A DNA stretch of 64,000 nucleotides, taken from NCBI RefSeq assembly GCF_003627215.1, contig NZ_CP032677.1, forward strand, positions 1,803,501 to 1,867,500, in the 5' to 3' direction. Source of the DNA: Pseudomonas sp. Leaf58 (lineage in GTDB: Bacteria > Pseudomonadota > Gammaproteobacteria > Pseudomonadales > Pseudomonadaceae). The notes beneath the pieces were generated by a model that had not been told where the DNA came from, ran no database searches, and saw only the letters and a program-made list of their open reading frames with translations. The first letter of the stretch is position 1; the number at the start of each line of letters is the position of its first letter. Below are positions 42,561 to 51,612 of the stretch, in pieces. The translations under genes were made by a program, and so were the position numbers.

Positions 42561-43451
42561 TCAGGCAAACGCTGCCAGCAAATCCTGGGCAAACGCCTGC
42601 TGTGCCTCGCCAACCACTTGGGCCCGGTGCCGTGCCAACGTAAACGGCACCAGAAAATCCAGCCCCGGGTCTAATGCCCACAACACCCCCTCGGCCTCCC
42701 ACCCCTGCGCGTAATGGCACGGCAAATAGCCAATATGCCGGCCCGACAGAACAAACGTCAGCACACTCTCGATCTGCTCCGCCATCGCCATGCTGTGCTG
42801 GCTCTGGAACGGCTCGCCACCCTTGAGAAACCGGTACGGGTGGCGCACCTGGTCCATCTGCTGCAAGCGCTCACGGCTAACGCCAGCCTCGCCGAACAGC
42901 ACATGCCCCTTACCGCAATACAGCCGTTGCCGCTCTGCGAACAGTGGCTGGTAATCGAAGGCCGCCTGGTTGCCAGAGAAGTAGCTGATGGCGTAGTCCA
43001 GCCGCTGCTCCAGCAACAGCCGTTCCAGCTGCGCCGGCGGCGCGCTGATCAGCTCCAGCTGCACCGACTCCTCGCGCCTGCGAAAGGCTGCAATGGCCGT
43101 CGCCAGTTTCACGCTCACCGCCTTGTCCTGGCTCTCCGCCAGGCCGATGCGCACGGCCCCCAGCAGCCGCCCGGCAACGCCACTGGCCTGCTGGCGGAAC
43201 TGCTCGATATTCAGCAGCAACCCACGGGCCGCCTCCAGCAATAACGTGCCTTTTTCCGTGAGCTGGAAACCGCTTTTGCCGCGGCTGCACAGGCGGTAGC
43301 CCAGGCGCGACTCCAGTTGCGCCATGCGCTGGCTGATCGTGGGCTGGCTCAGGCCCAGCACCCCTTGTGCGGCGCTGAAGCCACCGGCCTCGACTACAGT
43401 GACGAACAGCCGCAGCAGGTGCAGGTCGGGGTCTTGTACCTGTCCGAGCAT
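42561..43451 (-). CDS. LysR-family transcriptional regulator
   Basis: The 296-residue product starts MLGQVQDPDLHLLRLF with an AGGAGC site. The HTH lies at about 10-70 (GGFSAAQGVLGLSQPTISQRMAQLESRLGYRL), followed by the periplasmic-binding-like effector domain. It is divergent from the polyamine-binding-protein and ureohydrolase genes with a gap of about 100 bases, so it probably regulates them. Effector unknown; a guanidino or polyamine compound would fit. Confidence 0.88.
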   Translation of the reverse strand: MLGQVQDPDLHLLRLFVTVVEAGGFSAAQGVLGLSQPTISQRMAQLESRLGYRLCSRGKSGFQLTEKGTLLLEAARGLLLNIEQFRQQASGVAGRLLGAVRIGLAESQDKAVSVKLATAIAAFRRREESVQLELISAPPAQLERLLLEQRLDYAISYFSGNQAAFDYQPLFAERQRLYCGKGHVLFGEAGVSRERLQQMDQVRHPYRFLKGGEPFQSQHSMAMAEQIESVLTFVLSGRHIGYLPCHYAQGWEAEGVLWALDPGLDFLVPFTLARHRAQVVGEAQQAFAQDLLAAFA

Positions 43452-43553
43452 TGCATTGCTCCTGATGAATGTCAGCTTTGCAAACTTGCCATTTTTGCAA
43501 TGTAACCCGGCTGCCATGCTTGCGCCATCCAGCCATTTACCGAGGTGTCCGCC

Positions 43554-44633
43554 ATGCGTCGATCGTTGTGCCTGTTGTCTTTGGTCCTGGCCTTGCCGCT
43601 GCAAGCTGAAGAAAAGGTCGTCAACCTCTACAGCTGGGCCGACTACGTCGCCCCGCAAACCCTGCAGCGTTTCGAGCAGGAAACCGGCTATAAGGTGCGC
43701 TACGACACCTTCGACACTACCGAGGTGCTAGAAACCAAATTGCTGACCGGTCGCAGCGGCTATGACGTAGTGGTGCCGTCGGCGGCCTTGCTGGCCCGGG
43801 CACTCAAGGCCAACGCCCTGCAGCCGCTGGACGCCCAGGCTATGCCCGGCTATGGCAACCTCGACAAGGACCTGCTGGCCAAGCTCGCCGAGGCCGACCC
43901 CGGTAACCGCTATGCCGTGCCCTATACCTGGGGCACCTTGGGCCTGGGGGTGAATGTGGAGGCGGTACGCCAGCGCCTGGGCGATGTGCCGCTGGACAGC
44001 CTCGACCTGCTGTTCAAGCCTGAGTACGCCAGCCGCCTGAAGGACTGCGGCATCGCCATGCCCGACTCACCGCAAGAAGTGATCGGCGTGGCCCTGAATT
44101 ACCTGGGTAAGGACCCTTACAGCCAGGACAAGGCCGACCTGGCCGCCGCGCAGAACCTGCTGAACCAGTTGCAGCCATCGATCAGCTATGTCGCCAACGG
44201 CCGGCAAATCAGCGATCTGGCCAATGGCAGTGTGTGCCTGGCGTTGACCTACAACGGTGATGCCGCAATGGCCGCCGACCAGGCGCGCCGCGCCGGCAAG
44301 CCGTTCGAGCTGATCTACCGCATCCCCCGCGAGGGCACGTTGGTGTGGCAGGACAACCTGGTCATCCCCAAGGACGCCCCGCACCCCGAAGCGGCGCGGG
44401 CGTTCATCGCCTTCATGCTGCAACCAGAATCGGTTGCCGCGCTGACCAACACGCTGTTCTTCGCCAATGCCAACCAGGCCGCCACGCCTTTGGTAGACGA
44501 CGCGGTACGCAACGACCCGGACATCTACCCGCCTGCTGCGGTGCGCCAGCGCTTGTATGCCGACCGCAGCATGGCCCTGGCCGACCTGCGCCTGCGCAAC
44601 CGCCTGTGGACCGCCTTTCGCAGCCGCCAATAA
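43554..44633 (+). CDS. Periplasmic polyamine-type binding protein (PotF/SpuD-like)
   Basis: The 359-residue product starts MRRSLCLLSLVLALPLQAEE with a cleavable signal. The PotD/PotF family pattern is clear: VVNLYSWADYVAPQTLQRFEQETGYKV, then VPSAALLARAL, PYTWGTLGLGVNVE, GDAAMAADQARRAGKPFELIYRIPREGTLVW. It binds polyamines or related guanidino compounds. No permease or ATPase follows; the partner is the ureohydrolase 25 bases downstream, so it may act with a transporter encoded elsewhere. Confidence 0.85.
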   Translation: MRRSLCLLSLVLALPLQAEEKVVNLYSWADYVAPQTLQRFEQETGYKVRYDTFDTTEVLETKLLTGRSGYDVVVPSAALLARALKANALQPLDAQAMPGYGNLDKDLLAKLAEADPGNRYAVPYTWGTLGLGVNVEAVRQRLGDVPLDSLDLLFKPEYASRLKDCGIAMPDSPQEVIGVALNYLGKDPYSQDKADLAAAQNLLNQLQPSISYVANGRQISDLANGSVCLALTYNGDAAMAADQARRAGKPFELIYRIPREGTLVWQDNLVIPKDAPHPEAARAFIAFMLQPESVAALTNTLFFANANQAATPLVDDAVRNDPDIYPPAAVRQRLYADRSMALADLRLRNRLWTAFRSRQ

Positions 44634-44658
44634 CCCATAACGACCCAGGAGCCCGACC

Positions 44659-45624
44659 GTGGAGCAAGCCGCAAACAACGACCAGGCCATGACCCGTGAC
44701 AGCCTGTATGGCACCGCCGCCGAAAGTACTTACGCCGGCATTACCAGTTTTTCCCGTCGCCGCTACAGCCGCGACCTGCGTGGCGTCGATGTGGTGGTCA
44801 GCGGTGTGCCGTTCGATACTGCCACCAGCAACCGCCCCGGCGCGCGCTTCGGCCCACGGGCGATCCGTGCCGCCTCGGTGCAGCAGGCCTGGGCCCGACA
44901 CTGGCCGTGGGCGTTCGACCCGTTCGACCACCTGGCGGTGATCGATTATGGCGATTGCGCCTTCGACAGCGGCAGCCCACAGTCGGTGCCGGACCGTATC
45001 GAGGCCCATGCCGCGCCTATCCTGGCAGCCGGCTGCGCCATGCTCACCCTGGGCGGCGACCACTTCATTAGCTACCCGCTGCTCAAGGCCCATGCTCGCC
45101 GGCATGGCCCGCTGGCACTGATCCACTTCGATGCGCACAGCGACACCTGGCCGGATGAGGACGGCAAGCGCATCGACCACGGCACCATGTTCTGGCATGC
45201 CGCCCGCGAAGGCTTGGTGGACCCAGCCTGCTCAGTACAGATCGGCCTGCGCACCACCAATGACGACAGCCAGGGCTTTGCCATCCTCGACGCCCGGCAG
45301 GTGCACCGCCAGGGCACCGAGGCGGTGATTGCGGCCATTCGCCAGCGGGTGGGCGAACGGCCGGTATACCTGACCTTCGATATCGACTGCCTCGACCCGG
45401 CCTATGCGCCAGGTACCGGCACGCCGGTGTGTGGTGGGCTGAGCACGCTGCAGGCGCTGGAGATCTTGGGCGGGCTGCGCGGTATCAACCTGGTGGGCAT
45501 GGACTTGGTGGAGGTGGCGCCGGCCTATGACCATGCCGATATCACCGCATTGGCTGGGGCGACCCTGGCGATGGAAATGCTGTGCCTGTATGCGGCGCGG
45601 CACAAGGTAGACAAGGGCCAGTAA
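44659..45624 (+). CDS. Ureohydrolase (agmatinase/guanidinobutyrase)
   Basis: The 321-residue arginase-family enzyme has a GTG start with an AGGAG site; an ATG lies 30 bases later. The Mn ligands are all present: GGDHFISYP, HFDAHSDTW, FDIDCLDPAYAPGTGTP. Family members split agmatine or 4-guanidinobutyrate to urea and the amine. Together with the binding protein and the divergent LysR gene this looks like a guanidino-compound utilisation unit. The substrate cannot be told from sequence. Confidence 0.88.
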   Translation: MEQAANNDQAMTRDSLYGTAAESTYAGITSFSRRRYSRDLRGVDVVVSGVPFDTATSNRPGARFGPRAIRAASVQQAWARHWPWAFDPFDHLAVIDYGDCAFDSGSPQSVPDRIEAHAAPILAAGCAMLTLGGDHFISYPLLKAHARRHGPLALIHFDAHSDTWPDEDGKRIDHGTMFWHAAREGLVDPACSVQIGLRTTNDDSQGFAILDARQVHRQGTEAVIAAIRQRVGERPVYLTFDIDCLDPAYAPGTGTPVCGGLSTLQALEILGGLRGINLVGMDLVEVAPAYDHADITALAGATLAMEMLCLYAARHKVDKGQ

Positions 45625-45629
45625 GCCTG

Positions 45630-45650
45630 GGGCCGCTTGGCGGCCCTTTC
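45630..45650 (+). terminator. Terminator after the ureohydrolase gene
   Basis: GGGCCG and CGGCCC with a five-base loop followed by TTT, just past the stop codon. The 220-base gap to the next gene contains nothing else notable. Confidence 0.6.
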
Positions 45651-45844
45651 GCGACACAAAGCCGCTGCCACAAAAGGCCTGCGTCCGCCGGTCATGTGTC
45701 GTGCCGGGCAGCAAAGCAGCCAGCAAGGCGCATACTGAAACATCAGGAATTATCTCCACCCGCATTCACACTTTTGCCGCGAACCCCTCGCGCCTTAGGC
45801 TATCAAACCCACCCGGCGCGGCATTTTCGTACAGGAGGTGAAGC

Positions 45845-46162
45845 ATGACCCCGACATTGCCCATCCTGGCCTTCGGCCTGGCGCTGTGCCTGCCTGCACA
45901 CGCCGCCACTGAGCCACCCTTGCAACTCGCTGCCGCTAACAACAACCCCTACAACAGCCCCATCCAGCGCGCCAACCCCAATAGCCGCCAGGGCAGCATG
46001 CCGGCCACGCCACCGGTGCGCGGCCCGTCTACCGACCCCTACCAGCGCCCGCCCACGCTGGATAACCGCGGCATCGGCAACGGCGACAACCTGCGCCGCC
46101 AGCAGCAAACCCCGAACCTGCAACCCACCCGGCCACCGCGCGACAACCCGCGCGCGCCGTGA
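45845..46162 (+). CDS. Secreted Pro/Asn-rich hypothetical protein
   Basis: This 105-residue protein has a signal peptide (MTPTLPILAFGLALCLPAHA, cleaved about residue 20) and a mature part rich in Pro, Asn, Gln and Arg (NNNPYNSPIQRANPNSRQG). It appears disordered. An AGGAGGTG site lies upstream. It precedes the sugar dehydrogenase by 34 bases in the same direction, possibly one transcript. Function unknown. Confidence 0.65.
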   Translation: MTPTLPILAFGLALCLPAHAATEPPLQLAAANNNPYNSPIQRANPNSRQGSMPATPPVRGPSTDPYQRPPTLDNRGIGNGDNLRRQQQTPNLQPTRPPRDNPRAP

Positions 46163-46196
46163 CCCCGTCCAAAGCGCTTGGAAAAAGGAATCGTGC

Positions 46197-47348
46197 ATGC
46201 TTCGAGCACCCTGGCTAGCCACCCTGACTGCCGCTGCACTGCTGCCCCTGCTGGCGCAGGCGGCGGCCGAGCAGCAGTTTCGCAGTGAACAAGGCACGTT
46301 GATCGTTAGCACCCTGGCCGACGGCCTGCGCAACCCTTGGGCCTTGGCGTTTCTGCCGGGCGGCAAGGACATGCTGGTGACCGAGCGCGCTGGCAACCTG
46401 CGGGTGGTCAACGCCGAAGGCAAGGTTGGCCCACCGATCAGCGGCGTGCCCAAGGTCTGGGCCGAGGGCCAGGGCGGCCTGCTGGATGTGGTGTTGTCGC
46501 CGGAATTCGGCAAGGACCGCACCGTCTATTTGTCCTACGCCGAAGAGGGCAGTGACGGCAAGGCCGGTACTGCGGTCGGCCGCGGCCAGTTGTCCGAGGA
46601 CCGTGCCCGGTTAGAGAACTTCAGCGTGATCTTCCGCCAGCAGCCCAAGTTGTCGGTGGGTAATCACTTTGGCTCGCGCCTGGTATTCGACCGCGACGGC
46701 TACCTGTTCATCGCCCTCGGCGAGAATAACCAGCGCCCGACCGCCCAGGACCTGGACAAGCTACAAGGCAAGATCGTGCGCATTTTGGCGGACGGCGAAG
46801 TGCCCAAGGATAACCCCTTCGTCGGCAAGCACAACGTGCGCCCCGAGATTTGGTCATACGGTCACCGCAATCAGCAAGGCGCTGCGCTCAACCCCTGGAC
46901 CGGCAAGCTCTGGACCCACGAGCACGGCCCGCGTGGCGGCGACGAAATCAACATCCCCAAGCCCGGCAAGAACTACGGCTGGCCGGTTGCGACCCACGGC
47001 ATCAACTACTCGCTGCTGCCGATACCTGAGGCCAAGGGCAAGCATGTGCAGGGCATGGTCGACCCGCACCACGTATGGGAAAAGTCGCCGGGTATCAGCG
47101 GTATGGCGTTCTACGACAGCCCGACGTTCAAGGCCTGGGACCACAACCTGTTCATTGGCGCATTGGCCACCCAGGAGCTGATCCGGCTGCAGTTGGAGGG
47201 CGACAAGGTGGTGCATGAAGAGCGTTTGCTGGGTGAGCTGAAAGCGCGTATTCGCGATGTGCGGGTGGGCCCGGATGGTTACCTGTATGTGCTGACCGAT
47301 GCCAAGGACGGCGCGCTACTCAAAGTGGGCCTAGGCGACGGCACCTGA
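46197..47348 (+). CDS. PQQ-type soluble aldose sugar dehydrogenase (YliI-like)
   Basis: The 383-residue product has a signal peptide ending AQAAAE. It has the six-bladed propeller of the GDH-B/YliI family: GLRNPWALAFLPGGKDMLVTERAGNLRVV, GGLLDVVLSPEFGKDRTVYLSYAE, NHFGSRLVFDRDGYLFIALGENNQR, GHRNQQGAALNPWTGKLWTHEHGPRGGDEIN. These periplasmic enzymes oxidise aldoses with PQQ. Starts at an ATG after a GGAA site. Confidence 0.9.
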   Translation: MLRAPWLATLTAAALLPLLAQAAAEQQFRSEQGTLIVSTLADGLRNPWALAFLPGGKDMLVTERAGNLRVVNAEGKVGPPISGVPKVWAEGQGGLLDVVLSPEFGKDRTVYLSYAEEGSDGKAGTAVGRGQLSEDRARLENFSVIFRQQPKLSVGNHFGSRLVFDRDGYLFIALGENNQRPTAQDLDKLQGKIVRILADGEVPKDNPFVGKHNVRPEIWSYGHRNQQGAALNPWTGKLWTHEHGPRGGDEINIPKPGKNYGWPVATHGINYSLLPIPEAKGKHVQGMVDPHHVWEKSPGISGMAFYDSPTFKAWDHNLFIGALATQELIRLQLEGDKVVHEERLLGELKARIRDVRVGPDGYLYVLTDAKDGALLKVGLGDGT

Positions 47349-47400
47349 CGCGGCACTGCCCCTGTGGGCGATTACCCACAAGGTACGTGTAGAATACGGC

Positions 47401-48507
47401 ATGGCTACCGACCCCCAATCCCTCTACCAGCAAGCCCTGGCCACCCAGGGCTACGTTGCCGACCCCGCCCAGGCCAGCGCCGTTCAGGCTTTGCAGGCCT
47501 GCTTCGAAGCCGTCGAGCAGGGCCGCGCCACCCACGGCATCTACCTCTGGGGCCCGGTCGGGCGGGGCAAGACCTGGCTGATGGACCAGTTCCATCGGTG
47601 CCTGCGCGCACCCAGCCGGCGTCAGCACTTTCATCACTTCATGGCCTGGGTCCACCAGCGCCTGTTCCAGCTCAACGGTACCGCCGACCCGCTGCTGGCG
47701 CTGGCCCGGGAGCTGGCCGGGCAGATCAGCGTACTGTGTTTCGACGAACTGTTCGTCAACGACATCGGTGATGCAATCATCCTCGGCCGCCTGTTCCAGG
47801 TGCTGTTCGATCAGGGCGTAGTCATCGTCGCCACCTCTAACCAGCCACCCGAGCAGCTTTACCGCGACGGCTTCAATCGCCAGCGTTTCTTGCCGGCCAT
47901 CGCTGCCATCCAGCGGCACATGCAGGTATTGCCGGTAGCCGGCGACCAGGACCATCGCCTGCACCCCGGCGCCGAACGCCAGCGTTACTGGGTGGCGCAA
48001 GCGGGGCAGGGCAGCCAGTTGGCCGAGGTATTCCGCCAACTCAGCCCGGGCGATGCGGGCCACGATCAGCCCTTGGCCATTGGTTCCAGGCAGGTGCAGG
48101 TGGTGCGGCGCAGCGCGCAAGCCGTCTGGTGCCGCTTCAGCGATTTGTGCGAACAGCCGCTGGCAGCCATGGAATTCATGGCCCTGTGCGACCGTTTCCC
48201 GGCCATCCTGGTGTCGGGCATTCCAGCGCTGGGCGGTGAACAGCGGGCTGGCCGCATCGCCCGTGGCACCGAGGATGGTGCGGCGCGGGTGGTGGCGGGC
48301 GACCGCGAACTGCCGGCGCTGTCGCCTAAGGATGATGCCGTGCGCCGCTTCATTGCCCTGGTCGATGAATGTTACGACCGCCGGGTGGCGTTGTACCTGG
48401 AGGCACAGGTAGCGCTCGATGCCCTCTACACTCAAGGGTATCTGGCATTCCCGTACCAACGGACCCTAAGCCGGCTACGGGAGATGCAACTGCAGCGCTT
48501 CGCCTGA
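47401..48507 (+). CDS. zapE: ZapE/AFG1-family ATPase
   Basis: This 368-residue AFG1-type ATPase has the Walker A GPVGRGKTWLMD near residue 50, Walker B VLCFDELFVND near 118 and sensor region VIVATSNQPPEQLYRDGFNRQRFLP. ZapE associates with FtsZ during division under stress. P. putida genomes carry more than one AFG1-type gene; this copy is slightly diverged in its C-terminus. A DinB protein follows 13 bases after. Confidence 0.85.
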   Translation: MATDPQSLYQQALATQGYVADPAQASAVQALQACFEAVEQGRATHGIYLWGPVGRGKTWLMDQFHRCLRAPSRRQHFHHFMAWVHQRLFQLNGTADPLLALARELAGQISVLCFDELFVNDIGDAIILGRLFQVLFDQGVVIVATSNQPPEQLYRDGFNRQRFLPAIAAIQRHMQVLPVAGDQDHRLHPGAERQRYWVAQAGQGSQLAEVFRQLSPGDAGHDQPLAIGSRQVQVVRRSAQAVWCRFSDLCEQPLAAMEFMALCDRFPAILVSGIPALGGEQRAGRIARGTEDGAARVVAGDRELPALSPKDDAVRRFIALVDECYDRRVALYLEAQVALDALYTQGYLAFPYQRTLSRLREMQLQRFA

Positions 48508-48520
48508 AAAGGAGCCGCCC

Positions 48521-49102
48521 ATGGAGCCGTTGTCGCATCATCTACTGACCCAGGCCTACAACAATGGTTGGGCCAACCACCGCTTGTACAAGGCCTGCCT
48601 GCAATTGACCCAGGATGAATTCGTCGCCCCGCGCTGCAGCTTTTTCCCGTCGATCAAGGCCACCCTGAACCACCTGTTGACGGTGGACTGGTTTTACCTG
48701 CACATGCTCGAGTGCGAGCAGCGTGGCGAGCAGCCCGAGCCCGATGGCGAGCGCTTCTTCGAGCCAGAACAGCCGTTTGCCACCTGTACCGACCTGCATG
48801 CCGAGCAGGCCCAGGCCGACCACCGGCTAATCGCTTATTGCCGCAGCCTGCGCGATGGCGAACTGGGGCGTTATGTAAGCATCGTGCGGCCCGAGCGGGT
48901 GCAGCGCGAGCAGCGGCTGCGCTTGCTGGCGCACCTGTTCGAGCACCAGGTACATCACCGTGGGCAGGTGCATGCGATGCTCAGTGATACGGCGGTCAGG
49001 CCGCCACAGCTGGATGAGTTTTTCTGTGAGGAAGAGGCGGGGTTACGGGCAGGGGATTTTGCCGAGTTGGGCTGGACCGAGGCGCAAGTCTGGGAAGTGT
49101 AG
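48521..49102 (+). CDS. DinB-family metal-binding protein
   Basis: This 193-residue DinB/YfiT-like four-helix bundle has the three metal His: the first in ATLNHLLTVDWFYLHML, and the last two in LLAHLFEHQVHHRGQVHAML. Proteins of the family are often thiol-dependent transferases. It overlaps the operon logic of zapE (13-base gap, GGAG site). Substrate unknown. Confidence 0.88.
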   Translation: MEPLSHHLLTQAYNNGWANHRLYKACLQLTQDEFVAPRCSFFPSIKATLNHLLTVDWFYLHMLECEQRGEQPEPDGERFFEPEQPFATCTDLHAEQAQADHRLIAYCRSLRDGELGRYVSIVRPERVQREQRLRLLAHLFEHQVHHRGQVHAMLSDTAVRPPQLDEFFCEEEAGLRAGDFAELGWTEAQVWEV

Positions 49103-49172
49103 GGTGGGTGCGGGCTCGCCCGCGAAGCATCTACGCCGCTCGTGCGGCGCTCGAGGCTGAACGTGAAAGGGG

Positions 49173-49610
49173 TTACAAGGCGTGAAACCAGCCCAGGGTG
49201 ATCATCGCCAGCACTGCATAGCGGCCGGCCTTGGCCAGGGTGACCAGCAGCAGGAAACGCCAGAACGGCTCGCGCATGATCCCAGCGATCAGTGTCAGCG
49301 GGTCGCCGATCAGCGGCACCCAGCTAAGCAGCAGCGACCATTGCCCCCAGCGCTGGTAGCGCTGCTGCGCGCGCTGCAGCTGTACTGCACTGAACGGGAA
49401 CCAGCGCTTGTCGCGCAGGTGCTCGAGGGCGCGGCCCAGTAACCAGTTGACGACCGAACCGAGCACATTGCCCAGGGTGGCCACCAGCAGCAGGGTCGCC
49501 CAAGCCTCGGGCTGGCGCAGCAACAGGCCGACCAGCACTGCCTCCGATTGCAGCGGCAGCAGGGTGGCGGCGCCGAAGGCGCTGAGGAACAGCGCCCACA
49601 GGCTGAGCAT
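49173..49610 (-). CDS. YqaA-family (SNARE-associated-like) membrane protein
   Basis: The 145-residue protein has four hydrophobic segments and the LPLQSEAVLVGLLL start and WVPLIGDPLTLIAGIMREPFWRFL core of the YqaA/DedA-related family. DedA proteins are undecaprenyl-phosphate or phospholipid flippases; YqaA's own role is less clear. Its start codon overlaps the stop of the DUF411 gene (TGATG), so the two are translationally coupled. Confidence 0.88.
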   Translation of the reverse strand: MLSLWALFLSAFGAATLLPLQSEAVLVGLLLRQPEAWATLLLVATLGNVLGSVVNWLLGRALEHLRDKRWFPFSAVQLQRAQQRYQRWGQWSLLLSWVPLIGDPLTLIAGIMREPFWRFLLLVTLAKAGRYAVLAMITLGWFHAL

Positions 49611-50038
49611 CAGTAGTTGGCGACCACGCTGTCCTTGCCCTCCTGGGTCACGCCGATGACCTGGTAGGCATCCTTGTGGTCACCCATTTCCATGCCCGGC
49701 GAGCCCATGGGCATGCCCGGTACGGCCAGGCCCTTGAGGTCGCTGCGCGTGGCTAGCAGGCGTACCTGCTCGGCCGGCACGTGGCCCTCGACGAACTTGC
49801 CGTCGATCACCCCGGTGTGGCACGACGCCAAGCGCGGCGCCACGCCCAGGCGTTGCTTGACCGCGCTCATGTTGGGTTCGACATGGTCGTTGACGGTGAA
49901 ACCGTTGTCGCGCAGGTGGCTGATCCAAGCTTTGCAGCAACCGCAGTTGGGGTCGCGGTAGACGTCGATGGTCTCGGCAGCCTGGGCCAGGCCGGTGACG
50001 GCCAGCAGGCTCAGGGTCAGCAAGTGTTTGCGCAGCAT
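49610..50038 (-). CDS. Periplasmic DUF411 metal-related protein
   Basis: The 142-residue product starts MLRKHLLTLSLLAVTGLAQA with a signal peptide. The DUF411 core is complete: DPNCGCCKAWISHL, with three Cys, then LASCHTGVIDGKFVEGHVPA and GLAVPGMPMGSPGMEMG, the latter Met-rich. DUF411 proteins (CopG-like) are associated with copper resistance and handling. Its stop overlaps the start of yqaA. Confidence 0.88.
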   Translation of the reverse strand: MLRKHLLTLSLLAVTGLAQAAETIDVYRDPNCGCCKAWISHLRDNGFTVNDHVEPNMSAVKQRLGVAPRLASCHTGVIDGKFVEGHVPAEQVRLLATRSDLKGLAVPGMPMGSPGMEMGDHKDAYQVIGVTQEGKDSVVANY

Positions 50039-50144
50039 GGTGAAGCACTCCTTCCAGCGGTAGGCCCGCAGCATAGCGTAAGCGGCTTGCGCGATGTTCG
50101 CTGCAGGCACCTGTCAGCTGGCTGAGGTGCACATTACAGGATTG

Positions 50145-51479
50145 TCAGCTGGACGCCTCGTCGGTACCGAGGTCGCGCATCAGCAGGGCGTAGTCCAGCG
50201 CGACCTGCTCTGGGATTGGCAGGTACACCACATGGCCGTCCCCCGGCGCCACCTGAATGGCCTGCTGCTGGCGGTCGCACAGGCGGTGCAGGTCGAAGTG
50301 GTAATTGCCGCGCGGGGTCATCAGCTCCAGATGGTCGCCCACGGCGAAGCGGTTCTTCACTTTGACCTCGGCCAGGCCATCGACACGCGCACCGGTCAGC
50401 TCGCCAACGAACTGCTGGCGTTCGGAGACCGAGTTGCCGCGTTGGTAGTTCTGGTACTCGTCGTGCACGTGGCGGCGCAGGAAGCCTTCGGTATAGCCAC
50501 GTTGCGCCAGAGATTCCAGGTTGCCCATCAGCGCGCGGTCGAACGGCCGCCCAGCCACGGCGTCGTCAATGGCCTGGCGGTACGACTGCACCGCGCGGGC
50601 GCAGTAGAAGTGCGACTTGGTGCGGCCTTCGATCTTCAGCGAGTGCACGCCCATGCCGGCCAGGCGCTCGACGTGCTGGATGGCGCGCAGGTCCTTGGCA
50701 TTCATGATGTAGGTGCCGTGCTCGTCCTCGAATGCCGGCATTTCGCTGCCGGGGCGGTTGCTTTCCTGCAGCAGGAACACCTGCTCGGTAGGTGTGCCCA
50801 GGCCCAGGGTCGGCTGCACTTCGCGCACGATGTCGCCGGTGGCGTTCTCGGTGGCCGGCGTGGCGTCGTACTTCCAGCGGCAGGCATTGGTGCAGGTGCC
50901 CTGGTTGGCATCGCGTTTGTTGAGGTAGCCCGACAACAGGCAGCGGCCGGAGTAGGCCATGCACAGGGCGCCATGGACAAACACTTCCAGCTCCATGTTT
51001 GGCACTTGTTGGCGAATTTCCTCGATCTCTTCCAGCGACAGCTCGCGCGACAGGATCACCCGGCTCAGGCCCAGTTGCTGCCAGAACTGCACGCTGGCCC
51101 AGTTGACCGTGTTGGCCTGCACCGACAGGTGTACCGGCATCTGCGGGAAGTGCTGGCGCACCAGCATGATCAGGCCGGGGTCGGACATGATCAGCGCATC
51201 CGGGGCCATTTCGATCACCGGTGCCAGGTCCTTGAGGAAGGTCTTGAGCTTGGCATTGTGCGGGGCGATGTTGACCACTACGTAGAAGCGCTTGCCCAGC
51301 GCATGTGCCTCCTGGATGCCCAAGGCCAGGTTGGCATGGTCGAACTCGTTGTTGCGCACCCGCAAGCTGTAGCGTGGCTGGCCGGCGTAGACCGCGTCGG
51401 CGCCATAGGCAAAGGCGTAGCGCATGGTCTTGAGGGTGCCGGCGGGGGCCAGTAGTTCGGGCTTGGCGGTAGGAGTCAT
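50145..51479 (-). CDS. trhP: tRNA 5-hydroxyuridine synthase TrhP (U32 family)
   Basis: The 444-residue product starts MTPTAKPELLAPAGTLKTMRYAFAYGADAVY. U32 signature regions are present: PELLAPAG, VFVHGALCMAYSGRCLLSGY and the Cys cluster (GTCTNACRWKY), plus HSLKIEGRTKS. TrhP (YegQ) makes ho5U34 in tRNA, using prephenate, and carries an Fe-S cluster. The length is normal. Its promoter faces the AI-2E transporter gene. Confidence 0.88.
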   Translation of the reverse strand: MTPTAKPELLAPAGTLKTMRYAFAYGADAVYAGQPRYSLRVRNNEFDHANLALGIQEAHALGKRFYVVVNIAPHNAKLKTFLKDLAPVIEMAPDALIMSDPGLIMLVRQHFPQMPVHLSVQANTVNWASVQFWQQLGLSRVILSRELSLEEIEEIRQQVPNMELEVFVHGALCMAYSGRCLLSGYLNKRDANQGTCTNACRWKYDATPATENATGDIVREVQPTLGLGTPTEQVFLLQESNRPGSEMPAFEDEHGTYIMNAKDLRAIQHVERLAGMGVHSLKIEGRTKSHFYCARAVQSYRQAIDDAVAGRPFDRALMGNLESLAQRGYTEGFLRRHVHDEYQNYQRGNSVSERQQFVGELTGARVDGLAEVKVKNRFAVGDHLELMTPRGNYHFDLHRLCDRQQQAIQVAPGDGHVVYLPIPEQVALDYALLMRDLGTDEASS

Positions 51480-51612
51480 GTGCGCACCGGGGCAAAAGGC
51501 GGGGATGCTAGAGCTGGCGGACAAGGCACGTATTGATTTGCATCAAGGAAACCGTGGCACTTTTGGCCAAGCGGCGAGCACTAATATCCAAGAAGCCACC
51601 CGAGGATATGCA

